A stretch of 64,000 bases of DNA from Blasia pusilla (lineage: Eukaryota > Marchantiophyta > Marchantiopsida > Blasiales). Below the pieces are notes generated by a model. The model searched no databases and was not told the origin of the DNA. It was given only the letters and a program-made list of their open reading frames with translations. The stretch is taken from NCBI GenBank assembly GCA_050084515.1, contig CM114273.1:9672001-9736000 (forward strand), read 5' to 3'. Below, one piece after another: positions 33,487-44,577 of the stretch. A program made the position numbers and the translations under genes. The stretch's first letter is position 1. Every line of letters starts with the position of its first letter.

Positions 33487-33780
33487 CTAGTCTATGATTT
33501 CTGCAGCCTTGTCATCTACAAATTTACTCCTAATTCTCCTAGGTTCCACTACAAAAGGAATGTCCTGGGATACAAGTGGCTCCTCTGGCCGATTGTAGAC
33601 GGGGATCAAAAATGCTGGGGTAACCTGATTTGAGTCCCACCGCCTTCCTCGGCAGTATACCTTGTACGAACTGCAATGTGACACCCATCCTGTATCAATA
33701 TGTGCTCCGTCCTTCGTAATACCATGATGGCAATCGCACAGGTAGTAGGAATCCAACACGTCTGAGAGAAGACAAGAAGC
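33487..33780 (-). pseudogene. Conserved downstream exon of PM element, copy 2
   Basis: After an acceptor-like CTTCTCTCAG, one 90-residue frame stays open to the stop: YYLCDCHHGITKDGAHIDTG, YKVYCRGRRWDS, RPEEPLVSQDIPFV and SKFVDDKAAEIID. It ends exactly where copies 1 and 3 end. The function is unknown. Confidence 0.5.
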
Positions 33781-34203
33781 CTACGCCTGCTTTTACGAGT
33801 TGAGGGGAAGATGCCAAAGTGAAGAAGCCCGCCAGACAGCCTCTTAAGTTGGACCAAGAGGGAAAGAGTCCGATCAAGCAACCTGTCGGAATCCGACAAG
33901 TTGCTTGGAAGTGGTAAAAAGGTGCTGTGGTCAAAAAGTGAAAAGTTGCAAGCAGGAGAAATCCGACGGGTTGCAAAATAGAAGTCCGCGGAGTACATAG
34001 ACGATCACATTCGAAAAGACATAAAAAAATTTCAGCAAACTTTTACAAGCACCACCATCGTTCGAAAAATCTTCTCCTTTATTATATCCGAAAAAAGCTC
34101 AGAACTATACATTTGATCTATTTTATGAAATCTTTTGCCTCATCATCAAATAACTCCCTACTCCAAACGCTGCAATCAAGCTGGGTCCTTGAGTTCTTTG
34201 AAC

Positions 34204-35040
34204 TCACTCGTCATCGTCCACCGCAACCTCTTCGACCACTCCATTCACCGTCCAGGGAGCGTGCCCGTTTCGTTGGAGTCCGGGTCGTTGTTTCTCTGTG
34301 TCTTCCCAAGGATGATGGACTGTATTCTCCTTGATACAACCGTGGCACCTCTCGCTTCCGCTTCTCCCGAGTCTGCGGACGGCTTGTCGGGGTCTCTATG
34401 ACCTCAGACTCTGGTGGGGTTTTTTTTTGCCGAGGACCTGGTCCGACCCTCTCTCCCCGCTCGCGCGAACGATTTCGCCTCTGACCTTGAATCTTCAGCC
34501 TCTCTTTGGGAAGACTCGGCCTCAGAATTCTTCCCTCCCCTCGCCTTGCCTTTGAGACCCGCTGTGGATTTGTCTTTGGCTGTGCGGACCTTTGAAGCCA
34601 ACTCAACTGTCTCGAGGGCTTGCTCTTCCGCATCTCCTCCGAAGAAGTCTTCAGGTTGCACAAAATTGGGGATGTCGTACCTTCTTGAGGCCACTGCATC
34701 ATGAAGCACTCGTAAATCTTTCTTGGTGATGTCTTCAGGGTCGTTGAAGTCAAGCCAAATCGGGCAATTCTCCACCTCCCAATCGGACATGTGCTGAGCC
34801 ATCTCCGTGTCGTACATGGAGAATGTCTCTCCATCAGGCGGAAAAGCCCACAAGTTCAAGGCTGCCGGTATTTTTCCCCAGGTACCTGCATTCTTACAAT
34901 GGACGAGGTACCTGAAGACCATCCGTTGGGCAGCTCTTACTCTAACTAAATCGGCCGCCTGCTCTTGAAGATCTCGCTTCTTCTTTGCTTGATCCCGTTT
35001 GTTCCCCTCGATTTCTTCGTCAAGGTCTGCCTGAGGGAGG
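34204..35040 (-). pseudogene. ParB-protein gene of PM copy 2, 3' part with methyltransferase domain excised
   Basis: Continues exon 3 beyond the G3 insertion: YLVHCKNAGTWGKIP, MSDWEVENCPIWLDFND, then the lysine/serine-rich linker with many KG/GK pairs. At about 34217 the sequence that in copy 1 starts motif IV is joined directly to the last codons of the gene (VVEEVAV then DDDE-stop), in the same phase. About 1.3 kb including the whole methyltransferase domain and its intron are gone. The junction shares GGA between the two parents. Confidence 0.75.
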
Positions 35041-35596
35041 TGTCGTGCAAATCCACATCGTCATACAACATACATCGCTGACATACCATACTCACATACA
35101 TACATAACATAGAGGAGAGCATCCACAAACACAAGTGTACCACAACTGAAATCCGTGAAAGACCTATTGTCATAAAACATGTATAGAATCACATACAATT
35201 GAGCCAAACCCACTCCACCATGGGAAACACCATAGCCAAGAGCTCTACTCACTACCAAGGCTAACTCCCAATGCAACAGGCTCAACTCAAAGAACTGACT
35301 GTTCTTTGAGTGCACTCCACCTTATATCCTCCAACCTAAGAGCGGGCCCTACTGGGAAAGTCACCCCCAATTGAGTAACCCCCGACCCTATGTATGAAAC
35401 CGCATCTCTACCAAGCCACTATGGTCCTACATAAGGAATGGCCTCTACTAGCACACTATACTCTACGACATAATCCGTATGGTCATGACAGTTGTTGTGC
35501 GAATCCACATCGTCATACAACATACATCGTTGACATACCATACTCACATACATACATAACATAGACGAGAGCATCCACAAACACAAGTGTACCACA
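35041..35596 (-). mobile_element. 3' LTR of gypsy G3
   Basis: TGTCGTGCAAATCC...GTACCACA with the ~105-bp subrepeat at both ends (35041 and about 35494), the CTCAAAGAAC/GTTCTTTGAG foldback at 35306-35330 and a TATA-like motif just beside it (35330-35340). The polypurine tract is plus-strand GGCCCCCC at 35600-35607. About 560 bp, as in G1. Confidence 0.75.
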
Positions 35597-35771
35597 ACTG
35601 GCCCCCCTAACTGGCGGTTAGGTCCCTCTAACTCCCAGGTAGCCCTTTACATCTACTATATGCTATACACCTTCTTGGGTGCCCGAATCAGAAGGTCGGG
35701 TGCTAGGTTGCCCCATCGTTAGTCGCACATCTGTAATCCATATCATGCAAAGATCAAGTCATCTACCTCTC

Positions 35772-37097
35772 CTAAGTACATTGAGGACAAACCCATCTTC
35801 CAGTAGGAACAACATCCATACGTGGAGTCAAACACATCATGTGCCAATCCCTAGAACACCGATCACACACCAACATACGGGCTGCGTTACCGGCAGACCC
35901 ACACAACATGCACCTCAAGCTAGCACGTATCATGGCTAAGCTTGGGTCAACAGTACCATCCACATTTGGAAGATGACATGGCGCACAGCTACGCACATGG
36001 TCCTTCCAAACAACTCCATCACGACCCTCCAACACGAGAACTCCAGAAGCTAACACCTCGCGCACTTGTAAAATAGTCCGGCCTGCCGTCATATCCAACG
36101 TTTTCGGTGCCATCTGCTGCAAATAGACATAGTCTCCCACATGGAACCTACGAATCGATGGTCGATAACCTCCACCCCGAATGGTTGCATACCGCAACGT
36201 ATCCCTATGTTGAGCAATGGCAAGATTCACAAAGGCTGTTGGCATAACTCTCCAAAAGAGCTCCGCCCGCTGAGAACACACCATCATCCACATCTCTGGG
36301 TCATCAAGGTTCACCACCTCACTAGACTCCCGACGAATTGCTGCTGGCAAGTCTGGATCTCGGCCGTATAACAAAAAGTAAGGTGAGAAGGAAGCCAAGG
36401 ATGCTTGGCGACTGAACCTATACCCCATGGCTAACCATGGCAACTGAATATCCCAGTCTCCAAGATGCCCCTTGTGTAGGCCATACTTGCGCAATGCCCT
36501 CTTCACCGTCTGAACCACATGCTCAGCCAAACCATCCGCCTCTGGATGATCTCGAGACGTGGTCCGATGATCAATCAACGCCTTGTCACACAATACCTGA
36601 AACTCACCAAACTCAGACTGGTCGGTCAGCCCTTCAGCTGGTGCACCAAAATGACTAAGCACTCTATCAAGAAACGCATACGTCATTCCCTCACTTGCCT
36701 TGTCCGGTAATGCCACCAACTCAATCCACTTGGAGAAGTGCTCCACCATCACCAACACATATCGATGATGTCGTACAGTCAACGGTAACGGTCCCGCAAA
36801 GTCCACACTCCAACGGTAACCCAACCCCATAATAGGCAAGGGGTGTAATTGTGGTGTAGGGGCATTGAATGATGCCCTCACCCGGTCACAAACTATACAC
36901 CGTGACACCAATTTCTGCACCTGAGTATGCATGCCACGCCACCAATACTGGCCAAGGAGTAAGCTATACGTACGCTTTACCCCAAAATGTCCCAACTCCT
37001 CATGGGCATGTCGCACAATGCGCTCTCTCTGAGCCAAATGTGGCACTACTCGTACTCTACCATCCTCCCACACGCGGAATATATTTGTTCCCTCCAA
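35772..37097 (-). CDS. G3 integrase with C-terminal PHD finger
   Basis: A single 441-residue open frame. N-terminal HHCC zinc site: H32, H37, C67, C70. Core: D99 in SVDFAGPLP, D159 in LTDQSEF (one residue shorter than the usual DQGTEF) and E192 in GLAEHVVQTVK, giving the DDE triad. The C-terminal part has FHVGDYVYLQQ. The last 46 residues (35772-35912) are a PHD finger with ligands C-x2-C, C-x2-C, H-x2-C and C-x2-C. A chromodomain normally occupies this place in chromoviruses. Integrases join retroelement cDNA to host DNA; the PHD finger could bind histone H3 tails and direct the site. It is separate from the RT frame, so part of a polyprotein broken by frameshifts. Confidence 0.85.
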   Translation of the reverse strand: MEGTNIFRVWEDGRVRVVPHLAQRERIVRHAHEELGHFGVKRTYSLLLGQYWWRGMHTQVQKLVSRCIVCDRVRASFNAPTPQLHPLPIMGLGYRWSVDFAGPLPLTVRHHRYVLVMVEHFSKWIELVALPDKASEGMTYAFLDRVLSHFGAPAEGLTDQSEFGEFQVLCDKALIDHRTTSRDHPEADGLAEHVVQTVKRALRKYGLHKGHLGDWDIQLPWLAMGYRFSRQASLASFSPYFLLYGRDPDLPAAIRRESSEVVNLDDPEMWMMVCSQRAELFWRVMPTAFVNLAIAQHRDTLRYATIRGGGYRPSIRRFHVGDYVYLQQMAPKTLDMTAGRTILQVREVLASGVLVLEGRDGVVWKDHVRSCAPCHLPNVDGTVDPSLAMIRASLRCMLCGSAGNAARMLVCDRCSRDWHMMCLTPRMDVVPTGRWVCPQCT

Positions 37098-38800
37098 TCA
37101 ATACCTCTTAGCACGTTGAAGAACACGGTCTCGCTCCTTGGCACTCACTATGCCTGGCACCCTACTGGTCCGTAGGAACTCCAACACCAACGCATCATCA
37201 TGAATATCACGCTGATCCGTACCACCATCTCCAACCTTAGGATCAAGGTCGCCATCTACCCTCTCACTAGAGTAAGATATCATGTGATCCTCCATACTAG
37301 AGTCCACCCCTAACCAACATAAAAAGGCGGATGCATGCCAACCTGGCACCATCTCCTCATCAACCTCGCCATGCCATCTAGCCCCACTTGTATCCTCTTG
37401 GCTAGTACATGGGTTCCTACTCAACCCATCAAAGATCAAGGTTGGCAACTCCGGTCTATGTACCACCCGGAAGTCATACTCTGTAAGATAAGAGCCCACC
37501 GTGCTAACTTCCCTCTAAGCTTGTCGACTCCATCAACCACTTGAGCGGTGGTGATCAAGAACAAGGGTAAGCGTGTGCCAAACAAGTAACACCTAAAGTG
37601 TGCCACACCACACTACTGCCAAGCACTCTCCCTTATATGAACTATAGCGCGACTCCGCTGCATTATTCGAACAACTTGCATAGGCCACCACAAACTCCAT
37701 GTGCTCATCATCACGTTGTGTCAACACCGCTCCAAGTCCCAACCTACTCCAATCAGTGTGTAACTGAAATGGGCGTCCTCTGATAGGTCTCCTCAAGATA
37801 GGCGCCGCCACTAACTCGGCCTTAAGCTCCACAAAAGCTCTCTCCTGATCATCTCCCCAGTGCCAATCTTGATCTGATTTCAGAAATTGGTTCAAAGGCT
37901 TTGCCATAGCACTAAATCCCTTCACATACCTCCGATAGTAGTTCGCAAATCCCACGAATGCCCGAACTTTACTCACATCTACCGGACGCAGAATAAGTGC
38001 AATAGCCTCCACCTTTGCTTGCTGAACTCTCAAACCACCTGGATAGATCACATGACCCAAGTACTCAACATCCTCATGGAAGAACTTACACTTTCCTGGA
38101 TGCAAACGTAGACCATGAGCTTTCAACCGCTCAAACACCATCTGCAAATGAATCTGATGCTCCTCCACCGTGTTACTCAACACCAAGATATCATCAATGT
38201 AACACCGAACAAAATCCAACCCTGCTAGGATCCTGTCCATCACTCTTTGAAACTCGGCAGGTGCATTCTTCAACCCAAAGGGTAAGAATTTCCACCGTAC
38301 AAACAATCCTTGCCATGAGAGTTGACACCCCAAAATCTTTGTCTTGGCCTTGTCACTCTCCCGAATCGGAAATTGATGGTATCTGCGCTCAAGATCCAAA
38401 GTACTGAAAATCTTTGCCTGTCCCACCACATCAAAGATCTCTCAGTGTAGGCATGGCATACCTATCGCCTTGGTTTGCCGATTGATAGACGGTAATCTCC
38501 ACACGTCCGCCTATCCGTGTAGTTGCCATGCATATCCTTTTTAGCAGGCATGACAGTGGCTGATGCATATTCTCCATGCGACAACTCCACTAATTCAGCC
38601 TCCAAAAGGTCCAACGTCCTACTCTGAATCAGGTCCCTCTCCATATCACTATATCGGTAGGGACGACGGAAGATTGGCGTATCTTTAGCCAAATCAATCC
38701 GTATACCGGGTCCAACCAGAGAACCCAACTCCTTCATGCTAAAGGCAAAACAACTCCTATAAGCACGTAGGAACTGTGTCAAGTGTCATTTCTCACCTCC
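37098..38800 (-). pseudogene. G3 reverse transcriptase and RNase H
   Basis: 38782-38462 holds the RT N-terminus (RRPYRYSDMERDLI, PAKKD, TCGDYRLSIG). 38429-37593 continues with FSTLDLERRYHQFPIRE, FGLKNAPAEFQRVMD, the YIDD catalytic box and RNase H starting LHTDWSRLGLGAVLTQ. 37499-37098 is the RNase H end (YDFRVVHRPE) and the linker to integrase. Frameshifts lie near 38440 and 37550. It replicates element RNA into cDNA when intact. It is closely related to the G1 copy. Confidence 0.85.
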
Positions 38801-38910
38801 CCTAAGCTTGGGCCCAAGTAATGGCTCCCAAGTCTCCTCCACTGGCACACTAGAGGGAGAGGACGATGCCATTGGTCATGACCTTAACCCCCTCAAGATG
38901 GTACACTGAG

Positions 38911-40095
38911 CTACACCATCATCTCGAGCAAATAACTCCTCCGCCAAAGATGAGCAACCAACTCCACATGCCCAGCCATTACATCCCATTTACTCCAAGG
39001 ATGCAAAATACTACTCTCCTTGCCCCCAGCCGATGCCTCTACCGTCCCGGTAGCCATCCAGCTCATTACAAGGGGTGGAAGACCCACAAACATAGTCCGA
39101 AGTCGACGCTGCTCGGCCATACCAAGACTCAAAATCCAAGTCAAACAATTCAGGTCCATGGCCTGACCCAACACATGATGTCGTGAAGCCTCAAATAGAA
39201 GCAACATTTGTCACACCAGTAGCAAATCCCATCGCACGCTCTCTCTCATCAGCGTAAGGCTCCACCAACTGTCGCACATGAGAATCCCATACAAGCCCCG
39301 AACCACCTTCCTTGTAGGCATGTGACGAGGGAAAACTCACAAATGTGGGTAATGCCATCCTAGGCTGGCCCACACGGTTCACCATCGCCATGGATGGCCG
39401 ATAAATAACCCTCACCACCTCACCATAACCCTCACCACTTGAGAAAGTCGCCTTGTATCCAAGATACTATCCACTGTAAGGCGAGGATCCCGCTGCACTG
39501 CATCATATGCTCGACGTAGAACCTCCCTAGGCAACAAGTTTGTCCACCACAAGCGTGAACGATGTGCACGCGAGCCAACTCGCACTGCATCCAACAACAC
39601 CGCTGGTCCAATCCAAGACCGCACCTCATGAACACTCGCCATCATCTGGGTCCGAGTGTCACCCAACAATGGAACATTCTCCAGAATGTAAGCTGGAGCA
39701 CGTGCTTGATGAACCTGAAGATGTCGTAACACCCGTAACATCTCCCAAAACAATCAAGACCTATGGTCATGTAATCCCTCACCACGACCTGCACGTGTAT
39801 GACCCTGACATGGCCATCCAGCAATCACCAAATCCACAGGACCAACCCTCTCAAGGTCCTGCGCCCCCAACAATGCAATGTGTGACGGCAAAGCACATTG
39901 GTATCCACGAATAGCGGATGGCGGCAACAACTGAGGATATCTCCGCATCAACTGACTAATATGTCGGGATGAGACTCTCTGGGCCGTCTCATCTTGCTCC
40001 ACATACACGTATTTCCGCACAGGAATACCGACCTCCAACACTGCAGCCAAACCAGTGCTAATCCCACCAAAGAGATCTAACACACAAATGCCCTC
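38911..40095 (-). pseudogene. Cytosine-5 DNA methyltransferase domain inside gypsy G3
   Basis: It follows the protease in the same frame. Motifs in order: I (CVLDLFGGISTGLAAVLEVG, AdoMet binding), II (YVYVEQDE), IV (VDLVIAGWPCQGHTRAG, with catalytic Cys in PCQ), VI (ILENVPLLGD), VIII (RAHRSRLWWTNL), IX (QLVEPYADERERAMGF) and X (HHVLGQAMDLNCLTWIL). This is a complete set for a 5mC methyltransferase in the usual order, most like the DNMT3/DRM-style catalytic domain but with PCQ. Frameshifts near 39753, 39415 and 39200 split it, and the second half lies in other frames, so this copy is probably inactive. Placed between protease and RT, it would have been released from the polyprotein or act fused to it. 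Confidence 0.88.
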
Positions 40096-40419
40096 CAGCG
40101 GATACTGCCATACAATGAGTGTAGTATCCAAAGGGGATAACCCAACTGGACCAGAAGTAGGAGTCCGCCGTGGGGCCTCCTCTTCCTCGTGAGGTATAAC
40201 AATCTCACACCAAGCCTCCTGCAGTAGGCGATCAGCCTCTTGCCGTAGTGCATCGCCTAAACTCCAAAGTGGCTCATCTAACAATGAGGATGCCACGGCT
40301 GCAAAAATAGGGACCTCCTCTACCTCCTCATGCGCAGGAGAATCCATAGCAGAAACATTACCCTCCAAAAAGTCTCCTGGCCAAGTGACTACTCCACTAA
40401 AACCAGCCACAGATGCTAA

Positions 40420-40956
40420 CACTGTTGGGGAAGACCCTCCTGGTCGAGCCCCATAAATAAATCTCACAAGAACTTGGCTTATACGTCCATCCCCGGACTG
40501 CCAACCAGGTCTATAAGACGCTATCTCAGTCCAGTAATCCATCCAAAAATCCATCGGGTACAATACTGCTCCTCCAACTAGTACATCATACGACTCGGCT
40601 GATATGACTACCGCAGGTACTCCCAACCGGGAGCTATCAGTCGCATGATCTGGTCTCAACTGTACAGAAAACTTCTCCCGTGTCATGAATTGAAACCTAT
40701 CATTGGCTCCTCCAAGTGATGTTTGAATCTGGAATGGGCAAGGCTCAAGCTCTGACCTCCGAATACCCAAACCAATACATGCCGCCTTTCCCAACATCAA
40801 AGGTTGGGCACCAGAGTCTAACAAGACTCTATCTGGTCTATACACTTGTCCTGTAGGACTCACCAATCGGAAGATCCCACTCCGATTGTCCAACATACAT
40901 ACACAAGGTGTAAGCCTCTTACGATCAATGGTTGGCCGGGCTGGTAATGCATCCAT
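40420..40956 (-). CDS. G3 aspartic protease domain
   Basis: The 400-residue frame 40956-39754 begins with a retroviral-type protease: VLLDSGAQPLMLG (catalytic Asp in DSGA at residues 47-50) and a later VPAVVISAESYDVLVGG flap/C-terminal segment. It processes the polyprotein. A 100-residue acidic linker then leads into the methyltransferase in the same frame, so protease and methyltransferase were translated together. Confidence 0.8.
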
Positions 40957-41179
40957 CTTCGCCGCTGCTGCCTACCAAGTAGCACTGGTACTCAATGCTA
41001 CACCTGACATAGAGAGTCGCTCCACCGCAACACCCTCATTCACCTCAACACGTGTAGCAGTAACACCCCCACGTTCATACAACGTGGCTGCTAGCTGAAA
41101 TACAGGATTAGTCAACTCCTAAAGCCATCAGCTCCGTGGCCGAAAACAATGGGGATCCCAACACTGAAGTTGCCATCCG

Positions 41180-42800
41180 CAATACTTCACTGGATGCTGC
41201 ATCCGTGTCTACTACACGCGATGTAGATGCCTCTCGATCCCCCACGCCGGCTCAATAGGCTGCAGAGGAACCATGGATGGAGTCCTAAGCACCTCAGACA
41301 ACAAGAATGACTGGGGAAGCCTAGCCTCCTCCCAACCTCACCCCTATGTGGGTCCAACTCCACAGTAGCACCATGTGGCTCTGACGCTCGAGTGGCTCCT
41401 CTCGTAATTGCAGCTGATGCCTCAACCTGTGCTGCACTCGCCATATAAGAGAGATCATCCCCTCCATAAGAGGTGGAAGCCCCTGCTCCCGAACCTGATC
41501 TACGCTGGATACCACCCATAATAGCCAACTCTCGCTCCAATTGCTCAACTCGGCGACCATAGTCGATCGTGTCGTAGTGGTAGGGGTAGCCACCGTAGGC
41601 TCTCCAACCACTGGTCCACCTCTACCATCCCTGTCACCTCTAACACCTCGGCCTCTCGGAGCTACTCCACCACGGCCGCGGCCTGATCTCAACTCTGGAT
41701 GAAGATCAAAGCAACGATCTCGAGGATGACTTGGTCTCCCGCAATGATCACACTGAGTTGGGGCCGACTGAGGCCCATCCTCCAAAGTCCGTCTCCCATC
41801 CTCTTGGGGACAAAACTTCCTAACATGATCACCTCCACATGTCCAACATGATTGTCCTTGCTGCGGGGCAGCAAATGAAGGCAATGGTCTCTGCGCAAGT
41901 GTCCCTCTAGGACCTAACTGAGGTCCTGTGTACCCCCCACGACTCCCACTACTACTACCACCACCACTACTACGAGACTGTGAGGTGGGTTGCTGAACAC
42001 AAGAAGTAGTAGTTGTATCCCTACTGAATGCGGATGTCACCACTCTCTCCTTCACCATGTTAAGCTCAATCTTCTCAGATAGAGCAAACACATGGGTCAA
42101 TGTGGGTGAATCATCACTCATAAGAGTAGCATCACGTACCCTACGGCGCAAATCTCTCGTCCAAGATCCCATACCAAAATCGATCGCTCGATGCTCACCA
42201 CACCGGGTAATCGAAATCAAATGTCGATACGAGTGTATGCCTCACGAAGACTCTCACCGGTCTTTCGCTCAAATTCTGAAGACTCCTCAACTTCTCCATC
42301 TTCACTCCTCGATAGTTCTTCTTCAACCTCTTGAAGAACTCAGCAACCGGCTGAACGATGGTGGGGCATAAGAACCTCCACTAGTACCCCCACTAGTACC
42401 TCCATGGGTACCTCCACTTTGGTACCCCCACTCCGGCTCGCACTGCACCACTCAACGTCGGGCCGGGCCGGGCATAGTAGGAGCACTACTACCAATACCA
42501 CCATGGGTGATAGACACATAGCCCGGGAGACCAATATTGTCTCCATGCCTCAATCTCAAAGAACATGGTCCTTCCTAAACTCATGGTAATCATCCATGGG
42601 TGGTCCTTCCAAGTCTTTGAAACAACCCTTCCAAGCCAAGAAGGGTGTAAACAACGTATGCGTTCGCAACATCGCATATCATACCACGATCAAACTCCCG
42701 CATGAAGTCCTCCAACTCAATGGTACCCATCGCACCGAGTATCGTCGTGGGCCCTTCATGGCCCCATATCCACCGTCCATGTCCCAAATCAATGGAGCTG
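41180..42800 (-). pseudogene. G3 gag with two zinc knuckles
   Basis: The upstream part (about 42800-42590) encodes GAMGTIELEDFMREFD, a capsid-like helix region also found in G2. The 299-residue frame 42220-41321 holds the capsid end, a serine/glycine-rich stretch, and two zinc knuckles: CWTCGGDHVRKFC (spacing C-x2-C-x3-H-x4-C) and CDHCGRPSHPRDRC (standard C-x2-C-x4-H-x4-C). An arginine/glycine-rich tail follows. Gag forms the particle and packages RNA. Frameshifts and stops are present around 42230-42590 and 41320. Confidence 0.8.
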
Positions 42801-44428
42801 CAACACTCGATAACAACGTAGAAGACTCGGTGTTTGGAACACCCTCGTCCTCCTCTTCATCAACCGTCGGAAGTGGAAAAGGTAGCCGATACCTAAATTC
42901 AGTCCGTGTGAAACCACCACTGTCCGCACCACGGTCCCCAACCAGACCACCCGACAGCTCCGTGATGACCAACGCCGATGCCGCACCACCACCAAATTAC
43001 CACCACCAAATAACCAAGTGACGTCGATGTCGCTGTACTATTCTAGCTCTACTAGCTATGGGTGTAGGCAACCTAACTTGTCATCACCACAAGAAGCCTC
43101 CCACGGTCTACTGGTCATCACTCCAGCCTCACTATCGGTAGCACACTGGAGTAACACTACTCTGGAAATCAGCGTCAATCCTAACAATGGGTGCGCAAGC
43201 AAGAAGCACCGATGGAGGGGATCCAAACACAGGAAGTCCAACGACAACCCTCCAATCGCAAATGGAAATCAAGGTAACACAATCCACCAAACGTGGGGCC
43301 CCCTGAATCCACAAAACCCACCACACAATTCTAATGCAATAGCTACTCCGCCGCGGGTCGATGACGTGCTAGTCCAACTCGCAACACTTGAAAATATCAC
43401 TTGCATGGAGAGGTTACACCGTACTATGTGCTAGAGGTACATCAACCAAAAACCTGAGATGCATAAAGCGCCTAACACATCTCCGAACAACACCAAATGA
43501 GCTACAAAAGTGTGTACACTAGCATAGTTAAGAACTCAGCAGTTAAGCGTCCTCCAGGCAGAATAGCCCAAAGATGGGTGACGAGTTATGCAACACTCAA
43601 ATCACAAATCCTGCAAAAAATTGCTTCACGCCCAAGCAAGCAAGCTTGCTTGCTTGCTCCTTGCTCCTTACTCCGCCTCTCATACCCACTCGCCCCGAGC
43701 TACCACAAGTTGCCTCGAAGAGAGAGGCCCAACCAGGGCGCCCCCAACGGGATAGGCGTCTCCAACAATGAACAAGTCACCAACCAACCAGCCCCTCCGA
43801 TCCGCTCTCCACCATAGCCAGACCTTGAGCTAGTCCGCAAAATTTCGATCAGCAATTACTTCAAAAATACGTGACCGAAATCGAATATGCTTCAACCAGA
43901 ATTCAATTGACCACCATAGCTATCTCTCCACAAAAAATCAGCTACAACCGAGCTCTGTAGTCCGAGCTAAAAATCAGACAAACTTGCTATCCATACACCT
44001 CCAGAATCCCAAATCGGAGAGCGCTTCCCCCAATTTCATGCACGCAGAAATCTGCAATGCTTCACACACTCGAGCAGATAGATTCACATGAGATCACAAT
44101 ATAAGTAGCAATAGGATTCTCTCACCCGATCTGGATGAACTTCAACAGAGCTTCCGCACTCCAAGCTCTCCACATCATAAAACCGTCGAACACAAACCAG
44201 AATCTTCAATCCTTGATAACTTCCAACTCCCTTGACGAAATCTGGCGATCTAAAACGCATTGGAAAGCTCTCAGCAAGGCGCTTCTTTCCCAACCAACCA
44301 CGCACCAGATTCACACCTCCAACATAGGCCAAAAGCCATGAACATCCACGGCTGAGTACACAATCAGCCCTAACCAGATCCTACAGATCTACAATCGAAG
44401 CTACCATCGATCTACCCAAGTTCTTTGA
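42801..44428 (-). other. G3 5' leader
   Basis: Long region between the gag start and the LTR remnant. Short frames only; no motif recognised. No primer-binding site could be found next to the LTR remnant, which suggests rearrangement there. Confidence 0.5.
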
Positions 44429-44577
44429 ATGAAATCCGTGAAAGATCTACTGTCATAAAACACATATAGAATCACATACAATCAAGCCAAACCCACTCCA
44501 CCATGGGAGAATCTAGGTCGAAGCTTGCGGGAAACACCATAGCCAAGAGCTCTACTCACTACCAAGGCTAACTCCCG
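44429..44577 (-). mobile_element. 5' LTR remnant of gypsy G3
   Basis: GAAATCCGTGAAAGATCTAC...GGCTAACTCC matches the LTR interior at 14320-14470 and 35147-35270. It is missing both ends and is cut at 44577 where PM copy 2 resumes. Confidence 0.65.

Larger units (their letters stand above)
35041..44577 (-). mobile_element. Ty3/gypsy element G3 with cytosine methyltransferase and PHD finger
   Basis: Order on the minus strand: LTR remnant (44577-44429), leader, gag, protease, cytosine-5 methyltransferase, RT, RNase H, integrase, PHD finger, polypurine tract, 3' LTR. It is inserted into PM copy 2. At about 9.5 kb it is long for this group, explained by the methyltransferase and leader. Frameshifts separate most domains, so it is a decayed copy, though each domain keeps its key motifs. 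Confidence 0.85.

Noticed and set aside
42596-43434. Plus-strand open frames of 138-141 residues in the G3 leader
   Set aside because: They are antisense to gag/leader of a minus-strand element and have no motif or conservation that I can see.
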